From Stenotrophomonas_A sp035629025 (GTDB lineage: Bacteria > Pseudomonadota > Gammaproteobacteria > Xanthomonadales > Xanthomonadaceae): a stretch of DNA of 64,000 bases. The translations under genes and the position numbers were made by a program. The stretch covers positions 3,231 to 67,230 of the forward strand of contig DASPIU010000016.1 in the NCBI GenBank assembly GCA_035629025.1, read 5' to 3'. Below, piece by piece: positions 40,051 to 46,281 of this stretch. Below the pieces are notes generated by a model. The model did not search any database. It was not told where the DNA came from and saw only the letters and a list, made by a program, of their open reading frames with translations. The stretch's first letter is position 1. Every line of letters begins with the position of its first letter.

Positions 40051-41751
40051 ATGCCCGCACCCGATTCCGAGCCGCTTCCCAGCCATGTCATCGGTCCAGG
40101 CGACCAGCCGCTGCTTGAGGACACAGTGGGGGCCCTGCTGCAACGCGCCGCGCAGCGCTGGCCCCGCCGCCCCGCGCTGGTGGTACCCGCGCAGGACGCG
40201 CGCATCGACTACGCCACGCTCGACGCGGCGGTCACACGGCTGGCCGCTGGCCTGCTGACGCTGGGGTTGGAGCCGGGCGAGCGCATCGGCATGTGGTCGC
40301 TCAACCGCACCGAATGGATCTTGATGCAGTTCGCCAGCGCTCGCGCCGGCTTGATCCTGGTCAACATCAACCCGGCCTACCGCAGCCACGAACTCGAATA
40401 CGCACTGGCCACCACGCAATGCCGGGCACTGGTGATGGCGCGCCTATTCAAGACCTCGGACTACGTGGCGACCCTGACCAGCGTGGTGCCGGAGCTGGCG
40501 CTGGCCCAGCCCGGCCAGTTGCACTGCGCGCGGCTGCCCGAACTGCGCCACGTCGTGCTGCTTGACGATGCGCCCGCGCTGCCGGGCACCTGGCGGTTCA
40601 ATGACATCGCCAACTGCCGCGACACCGCTGCACTGGCGCGCGTGGATGGCCTGCAGGCCACCCTGGTCGCCAGCGATCCGATCAACATCCAGTTCACCTC
40701 AGGCACGACCGGCTCGCCCAAGGGCGCGACACTGAGCCACCGCAACATCGTCAACAACGCGTTCTTCATCGGCGACCATCTGCACCTGGGGCCGGAGGAC
40801 CGGGTCTGCATCCCGGTGCCGTTCTACCACTGCTTCGGCATGGTCGGCGGCAGCCTGGCCTGCGTGGCCCATGGCAGCTGCATGGTGGTGCCCGGCGAGG
40901 GATTCGACCCGCTTGCCACGTTGCAGGCCACCGCGCAGGAGCGCTGCACCGCGCTGTACGGCGTGCCGACGATGTTCATTGCGATGCTCGAGCACCCGCA
41001 GTTCGCCGAGTTCGACCTCACTGCGCTGCGCACCGGCATCATGGCCGGCTCACCCTGCCCTGAGGAAGTGATGCGGCAGGTGGTCACGCACATGCACATG
41101 GCGGAAGTGACGATCGCCTATGGCATGACCGAGACCAGCCCGGTCAGTTTCCAGACCCGCGCCGACGCGCCGCTGGCGCGGCGCGTTGATTCGGTCGGAC
41201 GCGCGCATCCGCATGTGGAGGCGCGCATTGTCGACAAGCAGGGCCGCATCGTGCCGCGTGGCACCGCCGGCGAACTGCATACCCGCGGCTACCTGGTGAT
41301 GCTGGGCTACTGGGGTGATCCCGAACGTACCGCCGAAGTGCTGGATGCCGATGGCTGGATGCACACCGGCGACCTGGCCACGCTGGATGACGAGGGCTAT
41401 TGCCGCATCGTCGGCAGGCTCAAGGACATGCTGATCCGCGGTGGCGAGAACGTGTATCCGCGGGAAGTCGAGGAATTTCTCTACGGGCATCCGGCTGTGG
41501 CCGACGTGCAGGTGTTCGGTGTGCCCGACGACCGGCTGGGCGAAGAAGTCTGCGCCTGGATTCGCCTGCGCGATGGTGCGCAGGCCGACGCCGAGGCGAT
41601 CCGCGAGTACTGCCGCCAGCACATCGCCCACTACAAGGTGCCGCGCTATGTGGAGTTCGTCAGCGAATTCCCGGTCACGGTCACCGGCAAGGTGCAGAAG
41701 TACGTGATGCGCGAGGTGATGGCCAAGCGGCTGACGGAGCGGCGCGGCTAG
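40051..41751 (+). CDS. AMP-binding acyl-CoA synthetase
   Basis: The 566-residue enzyme activates a fatty or related acid to its CoA ester via an acyl-AMP. It has the P-loop FTSGTTGSPKGATLSHRN, PFYHCFGMVGG, YGMTETSPVSFQTRADAP, GWMHTGDLATLDDEGYCRIVGRLKDMLIRGGENVYPREVE and the C-terminal catalytic lysine region VTVTGKVQKYVMRE. It is closest in pattern to the FadD/LcfB-type fatty-acyl-CoA synthetases. The substrate chain length is not readable. The next gene begins 30 bp downstream, and the stop TAG is part of a TAGAAT -10-like box. Confidence 0.93.
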   Translation: MPAPDSEPLPSHVIGPGDQPLLEDTVGALLQRAAQRWPRRPALVVPAQDARIDYATLDAAVTRLAAGLLTLGLEPGERIGMWSLNRTEWILMQFASARAGLILVNINPAYRSHELEYALATTQCRALVMARLFKTSDYVATLTSVVPELALAQPGQLHCARLPELRHVVLLDDAPALPGTWRFNDIANCRDTAALARVDGLQATLVASDPINIQFTSGTTGSPKGATLSHRNIVNNAFFIGDHLHLGPEDRVCIPVPFYHCFGMVGGSLACVAHGSCMVVPGEGFDPLATLQATAQERCTALYGVPTMFIAMLEHPQFAEFDLTALRTGIMAGSPCPEEVMRQVVTHMHMAEVTIAYGMTETSPVSFQTRADAPLARRVDSVGRAHPHVEARIVDKQGRIVPRGTAGELHTRGYLVMLGYWGDPERTAEVLDADGWMHTGDLATLDDEGYCRIVGRLKDMLIRGGENVYPREVEEFLYGHPAVADVQVFGVPDDRLGEEVCAWIRLRDGAQADAEAIREYCRQHIAHYKVPRYVEFVSEFPVTVTGKVQKYVMREVMAKRLTERRG

Positions 41752-41781
41752 AATGGCCCTCCGTCCCCGCATGCCGTACCG

Positions 41782-42375
41782 ATGCCCTTGCCGCTTCCAG
41801 CCCTGATCCGCACGCTGTTCCCAGGCCTCGACTCACGTCTGGACCCGCGTCTGGTCGGTGCCGCGGAAACCACGCTGCAGATCGTCCTCATCATCGCGGT
41901 GGCCTTGCTGCTGCGCGCCATTCTGCGCCTGCTGATCCGTCGCCTCCACCGCCGCTATGCCCTGCCCCCGGAAATCGACATCGGCGTGCGCCGCACCAGC
42001 AGTGTGCTGATCAGCGTCGCCGCCTTGCTCGCGATCCTGTACAGCCTGGGCGTCACCCCTGGCGTGCTGTGGGCCGCCTTCACCGGCTTCGCCGCTGTGG
42101 GCGCGGTTGCATTCTTCGCCGCGTGGAGCGTGCTGTCGAACATCTTCTGCACGTTCCTGATCGTCACCACCCGCCCGTTCCGCCTGCACGACCACATCGA
42201 GCTGCTGGAGAACGGCGACAAGCCCGGCCTCAAGGGCAAGGTGGTGGACATCAACCTGATCTACACCACCTTGCAGGAGGCTGATGAAAGCAGCGTCCTG
42301 CAGATTCCCAACAGCCTGTTCTTCCAGCGTACGACGCGGCGGCAGCGGAATGCTTCGGGGCCTTATGCGGGGTGA
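41782..42375 (+). CDS. Short MscS-type mechanosensitive channel
   Basis: The 197-residue protein has three predicted helices with the pore-lining TM3 of MscS (GVLWAAFTGFAAVGAVAFFAA, then WSVLSNIFCTFLIVTTRPF) and a short beta domain (GLKGKVVDINLIYTTL, QIPNSLFF). It lacks the long cytoplasmic cage that follows in E. coli MscS. Such short members are common, so this is not necessarily a truncation. A -10-like TAGAAT is at 41749-41754. Confidence 0.85.
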   Translation: MPLPLPALIRTLFPGLDSRLDPRLVGAAETTLQIVLIIAVALLLRAILRLLIRRLHRRYALPPEIDIGVRRTSSVLISVAALLAILYSLGVTPGVLWAAFTGFAAVGAVAFFAAWSVLSNIFCTFLIVTTRPFRLHDHIELLENGDKPGLKGKVVDINLIYTTLQEADESSVLQIPNSLFFQRTTRRQRNASGPYAG

Positions 42376-42413
42376 TGCTGCTTGCGTTGGATGCAAAGTG
42401 GCCTGACGGCGTA

Positions 42414-42441
42414 CGGTCGCGGCTGAAGCCGCTCCTACAGT
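42414..42441. repeat. Single REP unit
   Basis: CGGTCGCGGCTGAAGCCGCT followed by CCTACAGTG is one unpaired REP palindrome, 39 bp after the channel gene. Confidence 0.8.
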
Positions 42442-42500
42442 GCACACATCGGCCGCTCCCCCGCTTTTGTTTCCGGTGGCGGGGATTTGTCGGGCGGTCG

Positions 42501-42592
42501 GGGGCAGGCCCTTTCGGGACCGTTGGCGCCATGGATGGCGCCATCGAGCCCCAGGGATGGGTTCACCGCGTGTCCCGAAAGGGCCTGCTCCC
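42501..42592. repeat. Nested palindromic element
   Basis: Outer arms GGGGCAGGCCCTTTCGGGAC (42501-42520) and GTCCCGAAAGGGCCTGCTCC (42573-42592) match at 19 of 20 positions when one is reversed. Between them lies the perfect inner palindrome TTGGCGCCATGGATGGCGCC and a second motif GAGCCCCAGGGATGGGTTCA. Together they could fold as a three-way structure. No ORF is needed to explain the 42376-42647 gap: it contains only this element and the single REP. Confidence 0.75.
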
Positions 42593-42647
42593 GGCCGCCA
42601 CGCAGCGAACCATGGCAGCCGCCCGACGAGTTCGCGATTACGACACA

Positions 42648-42914
42648 TCAGCGCAGCTGGCTGTCCTTGCTACCTCGGCGGTTATACCCACTGAACCCCG
42701 CCTCCTCATCATCCCGCGCCTGCTGGCACGCCACACACAGCCGCACTCCCGGCACCGCCTTGCGCCGCGCCTCCGGAATGGGCGCATCACACTCCTCGCA
42801 ATGCTCGCGCCCGGGGCCCTGCGCCAGCTGACTGCGCGCCCGCTTGATCGCATCGTCCACCGTCGCGTCGATCTGGTCCTGCACCGCGCCATCGCCTGCC
42901 CAGCCGGTCGCCAT
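42648..42914 (-). CDS. TraR/DksA-type C4 zinc finger protein
   Basis: The 88-residue protein has the C4 finger CEECDAPIPEARRKAVPGVRLCVACQ at its C-terminal half and an N-terminal helix QIDATVDDAIKRARSQL. It resembles E. coli YbiI (also 88 residues). The long coiled-coil tip of DksA is absent, so it is a small paralogue with unclear effect on RNA polymerase. AGGAGG lies 6 bp before the ATG at 42914 and 3 bp before an adjacent ATG at 42917; I prefer the former. Confidence 0.88.
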   Translation of the reverse strand: MATGWAGDGAVQDQIDATVDDAIKRARSQLAQGPGREHCEECDAPIPEARRKAVPGVRLCVACQQARDDEEAGFSGYNRRGSKDSQLR

Positions 42915-43060
42915 CATCCACCTCCTGCACACGCACACCTGTGCTTCGCTACATAGGTGCGCCGCCACCGCCGCGCAAGATGCGGCGGCTGCTTCCGCCG
43001 CGGCATTCACGCTAGCATTCACCCACCGCCTGGCGCGGTCCTCCACACAGGAAAACATGC

Positions 43061-43300
43061 ATGGAAAAGTCGGTACACCCGTTCTCGGAACTGTTCGCCC
43101 AGCTTGGCCTGCCCGCAGACGAAGCCAGCATCCGCAGCTTCATCGCCACCCACGCGCCCCTGCCCGATGACATGCGCCTGGAAGAAGCCCCGTTCTGGAG
43201 CCCGGCCCAGGCCGCCCTGCTGCGCGAGGAGCGCCTGGACGATGCCGACTGGATCGTCACCATCGACCAGCTCAACGTCGCCCTGCACGCGGCCAGCTGA
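43061..43300 (+). CDS. DUF2789 family protein
   Basis: The 79-residue protein has the DUF2789 pattern HPFSELFAQLGLPADEASIR, SFIATHAPLPDDMRLEEAPF and WSPAQAALLREE. The function is unknown. AGGAAA lies about 7 bp before the ATG at 43061. A -10-like TAGCAT is at 43013-43018. It is divergent from the DksA-like gene. Confidence 0.88.
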   Translation: MEKSVHPFSELFAQLGLPADEASIRSFIATHAPLPDDMRLEEAPFWSPAQAALLREERLDDADWIVTIDQLNVALHAAS

Positions 43301-43308
43301 GCCCTTGC

Positions 43309-43680
43309 TCAACGCGCCACAGCCTGGGCATCGTCAAGCATGCCCAGCAGCTGCGGCAGCCGGTACGGCTTGGGCAGGAAACTCACGTTGGCCGGCAGCG
43401 GCGGCAACTGCGCCCGCGCATAGCCAGAAGACAGGATCACCCGCGCCGCCGGCTGCAGCCGCGCACTATGCGCTGCCAAATCGATGCCAGACACGCCATT
43501 GGGCATGCTCACGTCGCTGAAGACGAAGTCGAAATGCGCCCCGCTCTCCAGCAACGCCAGCGCCTGCTGGCCATCGTCCACTGTCACCACGCGATAGCCG
43601 AAATCCGGCAAGGCGTCGCGCATCAGCTCGCGCAGGCTTTCGTTATCTTCGACCAGCAGCACCGTGGGTTCATGGCTCAT
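43309..43680 (-). CDS. Orphan response regulator receiver domain
   Basis: The 123-residue protein is a single CheY-like receiver: acidic pocket D12 (LLVEDNESL), phospho-acceptor D56 (FVFSDVSMPNG), Ser/Thr switch ILSSGY, and lysine in FLPKPYR. There is no output domain. Its partner kinase is not next to it. It starts inside the stop of a small upstream ORF (ATGA at 43677-43680). Confidence 0.9.
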   Translation of the reverse strand: MSHEPTVLLVEDNESLRELMRDALPDFGYRVVTVDDGQQALALLESGAHFDFVFSDVSMPNGVSGIDLAAHSARLQPAARVILSSGYARAQLPPLPANVSFLPKPYRLPQLLGMLDDAQAVAR

Positions 43681-43871
43681 GCGCTTGCTCCACGGCGGAC
43701 GCGCAGGCGCGACGAACCGCCCGTTCCGGTTCGCCGGTCATGATGTAGGGGTCCGGCCGGGAGCCGGCTGCAATGCCCTGGGATGGGCGCGGACGCATCC
43801 GCCAGCGCGGAGCGCAATGCACAAGCGGCGGGGGCCAGCACGCTCGCATCCAGCTTCAGGTTCACCTTCAC
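43677..43871 (-). CDS. Possible small gene coupled to the orphan receiver
   Basis: A 64-codon frame starting at GTG (43871) ends by overlapping the receiver start as ATGA. GAGGAGGG lies 6 bp upstream, an excellent ribosome binding site in an otherwise poor region. The N-terminus KVNLKLDASVLAPAACALRS is protein-like, but the last third is Arg/Gly-rich and less so. The frame one base away in the last third (DPYIMTGEPERAVRRACASA) looks more natural, which could mean a frameshift. It is a weak call. Confidence 0.35.
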   Translation of the reverse strand: MKVNLKLDASVLAPAACALRSALADASAPIPGHCSRLPAGPLHHDRRTGTGGSSRLRVRRGASA

Positions 43872-43971
43872 ACGACGCCCTCCTCACCCCGAGGGGCAAG
43901 ACTAGGGGCGGCTTTGTGAAGATCACGTCACCCGCGGGCGCCGGCCGGGCGATCCCGGCCGGCGCCAGACT

Positions 43972-44142
43972 TCAGACCTTCTTGGCGATCGACATGCCGA
44001 TCAGGAACAACACCACGGCAATGATGACCGCGCCCCAGAACAGGAACTTGGCGATGCCGATCGACGCACCGGCCAGCCCGCCAAAGCCGAGCACGCCGGC
44101 GATGATGCCGATGATGGCAAAAATGATGGCCCACTTGATCAT
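43972..44142 (-). CDS. DUF1328 small membrane protein
   Basis: This is a 56-residue protein with two hydrophobic helices, starting IKWAIIFAIIGIIAGVLGFG and continuing AKFLFWGAVIIAVVLFLIG. The family is widespread and short; it is thought to be membrane-located and stress related, but the function is not settled. GGAG lies about 8 bp before the ATG at 44142. It is shorter than 60 codons and is easily missed. Confidence 0.88.
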   Translation of the reverse strand: MIKWAIIFAIIGIIAGVLGFGGLAGASIGIAKFLFWGAVIIAVVLFLIGMSIAKKV

Positions 44143-44295
44143 GTCTTTCTCCGACGGTTACGGCGTATCGCCATGGCTGCGCAAGTTAGGCAGCGGCGCG
44201 TCGGGCGAAGGTGAACACGACGCGCAGGCCACGTGAGTGTCGATGCACGCCGGCCTCGTTCGTCGCCCTTGCATCACACCACCCAGGAATCGCGA

Positions 44296-44952
44296 ATGCC
44301 CACGCCAGAGTTGATCGCCCATCCCTTTTCCTCGTATTGCCAGAAGGTGCTGGTGGCCCTGTACGAAAACGGCACCGAGTTCACCTACCGCTCGCTGGAA
44401 GACGCCGCCACGCAGCGACTGCTGGCCGAGCACTGGCCGATGAAGCGCTTCCCTGTGCTGCTCGATGGCGCGCGCACCATCATCGAGGCCAGCACGATCA
44501 TCGAATACCTGGACCTGCACCATCCCGGTCCACAGCGCCTGCTGCCCGCTGATCCGGACCTGGCCTGGCAGGTACGCATGCTCGACCGCTTCTTCGACAA
44601 CTACATTTCCACCCCGCAGCAGAAGATCGTCTTCGACCATCTGCGCGCCGACACCGACCACGATCCCTACGGCGTGGCCGAGGCCCGGCGCACGCTCGAC
44701 ACCGCCTACGCCTGGCTGGACGACTACCTGGACGGCCGCACCTGGGCGGTCGGCGCCGACTTCAGCCTGGCCGACTGCGGCGCGGCGCCGTTCCTGTTCT
44801 ATGCCGACTGGACTCACGCCATCGCGCCACGGTTCGCGCGCGTGCATGCCTACCGCCAGCGCCTGCTGCAGCGGCCGTCGTTCGCCCGCGCGGTGGACGA
44901 AGCGCGCCCGTTCCGGTCGTACTTCCCGCTCGGCGCCCCGGACCGGGATTGA
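44296..44952 (+). CDS. Glutathione S-transferase family protein
   Basis: The 218-residue protein has the GST N-terminal thioredoxin-like fold (ELIAHPFSSYCQKVLVALYENG) with the glutathione-binding ERTIIEAST-type segment written as ARTIIEASTIIEYLD, and the all-helical C-terminal half (WAVGADFSLADCGAAPFLFY). Natural substrates are unknown. The ATG at 44296 begins the fold, so I discard the upstream open part. A hairpin-rich 180-bp gap follows before the dehydrogenase. Confidence 0.88.
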   Translation: MPTPELIAHPFSSYCQKVLVALYENGTEFTYRSLEDAATQRLLAEHWPMKRFPVLLDGARTIIEASTIIEYLDLHHPGPQRLLPADPDLAWQVRMLDRFFDNYISTPQQKIVFDHLRADTDHDPYGVAEARRTLDTAYAWLDDYLDGRTWAVGADFSLADCGAAPFLFYADWTHAIAPRFARVHAYRQRLLQRPSFARAVDEARPFRSYFPLGAPDRD

Positions 44953-45027
44953 GCCGGACCAGGGGGCGCGGTCACCCGGCACCGGGCGCATGCATGAATG
45001 CGCCCGGCTGGTCTAGAATGCGCGGCA

Positions 45028-45064
45028 GCGACGCTGAGGGTTCATCCGCCATCGTCGCTTTTTT
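45028..45064 (+). terminator. Hairpin plus T run in the leader of the dehydrogenase gene
   Basis: GCGACG (45028-45033) pairs with CGTCGC (45053-45058) and is followed immediately by TTTTTTGTTT. The -10-like TAGAAT at 45014-45019 lies just upstream, so this could be an end for the GST transcript or a leader attenuator for the dehydrogenase gene. Confidence 0.65.
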
Positions 45065-45135
45065 GTTTCCGTTCCCTGCCCAGGCAGAGTTTCGGCTGCA
45101 GCACGCATCCGCGTCCGCCATCGGAGCCCGTCCCC

Positions 45136-46239
45136 ATGCTTTTTGAAACGCTCGACACCAGCGGCCATGAACAGGTCGTCTTCTGCCACGACAAGGATGC
45201 CGGGCTGCGCGCGATCATCGCGCTGCACAGCACCGTCCTCGGGCCGGCCCTGGGCGGCGTGCGCATGCGCCCGTACCCCAACAGCGAGGCGGCGATCAAC
45301 GACGCCCTGCGGCTCAGCCGCACCATGACCTACAAGAACGCCCTCGCCGGCCTGAACGTCGGCGGCGGCAAGGCGGTGATCATCGGCGACCCCAAGACCG
45401 ACAAGACCGAGGTGCTGTTCCGCGCCTTCGGCCGCTATGTCGAGTCGCTGGGCGGGCGCTACATCACCTCCGAGGACGTGGGCACCGACCTCAACGACAT
45501 GGAGCAGATCTACCTGGAGAGCGAGTACGTCACCGGCGTGCACCAGGCCCATGGCGGTTCAGGCGACCCGGCGCCGTTCACCGCCTATGGCGCGCTGCAG
45601 GCGCTGATGGCCTCGCTCAACCGCAAGCTCGGCCACGAGGAAGTCAGCAAGGCCAGCATTGCCATCCAGGGCCTGGGCCACATCGGCATGGAGCTGGTGA
45701 AGCTGCTCAAGGAACGCGGCGCCAAGCTGATCGTCACCGACCTGGACCCGAGCCTGGTCGACCGCGCGGTCAGCGAATACGGCGCCGAAGCGGTCAAGCC
45801 CGACGAAATCTACGACGTGGCCGCCGACGTGTTCGCGCCCTGCGCCTTCGAGGGCGCGATCAACCAGGACACCCTGCCGCGCCTGAAGACCCGCATCATC
45901 TGCGGTACCGCCAACAACCAGCTGGCCGATGCGGCCACCGGCGAGGAACTGCATCGCCGCGGCATCCTCTATGCGCCCGACTACGTGGTCAACGCCGGTG
46001 GCGTGATGAACGTGTCGCTGGAGATCGACGGCTACAACCGCGAACGCGCGATGCGCCTGATCCGCAGCATCTATCACAACCTGGAAAAGGTGTTCTCGCT
46101 GTCGGCGCAGGAAGGTATTCCGCCGCAGCAGGCCGCCGACCGCATGGCGCAGGCGCGCATCGATGCCATCGGCAAGCTCAAGCTGCCGCTGGGGCGCACC
46201 GCCCCGCGCTTCATCAACAAGCTGCGCAACGAGCGCTGA
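45136..46239 (+). CDS. Leucine-type amino acid dehydrogenase
   Basis: The 367-residue NAD-dependent enzyme deaminates branched-chain or related amino acids to 2-oxo acids. It has the Glu/Leu/Phe/Val dehydrogenase marks LGGVRMRPYPNSEAAINDAL, the catalytic-lysine loop AGLNVGGGKAVIIGDP, and the Rossmann site IQGLGHIGMELVKLL with the acidic strand end IVTDLDPS. Length fits the leucine dehydrogenase group, but amino acid preference cannot be read. I start at ATG 45136; upstream there is only leader sequence with a hairpin. Confidence 0.92.
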   Translation: MLFETLDTSGHEQVVFCHDKDAGLRAIIALHSTVLGPALGGVRMRPYPNSEAAINDALRLSRTMTYKNALAGLNVGGGKAVIIGDPKTDKTEVLFRAFGRYVESLGGRYITSEDVGTDLNDMEQIYLESEYVTGVHQAHGGSGDPAPFTAYGALQALMASLNRKLGHEEVSKASIAIQGLGHIGMELVKLLKERGAKLIVTDLDPSLVDRAVSEYGAEAVKPDEIYDVAADVFAPCAFEGAINQDTLPRLKTRIICGTANNQLADAATGEELHRRGILYAPDYVVNAGGVMNVSLEIDGYNRERAMRLIRSIYHNLEKVFSLSAQEGIPPQQAADRMAQARIDAIGKLKLPLGRTAPRFINKLRNER

Positions 46240-46281
46240 GCGAATGCGCCGCGCCGGTGCTGCCGGCGCGGCGCGTCCCGA

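Noticed and set aside
44953..45027. Possible tRNA-like cloverleaf before the dehydrogenase
   Set aside because: Inverted repeats are present, but no T-loop GTTCRANNC or acceptor pairing of tRNA type is found.
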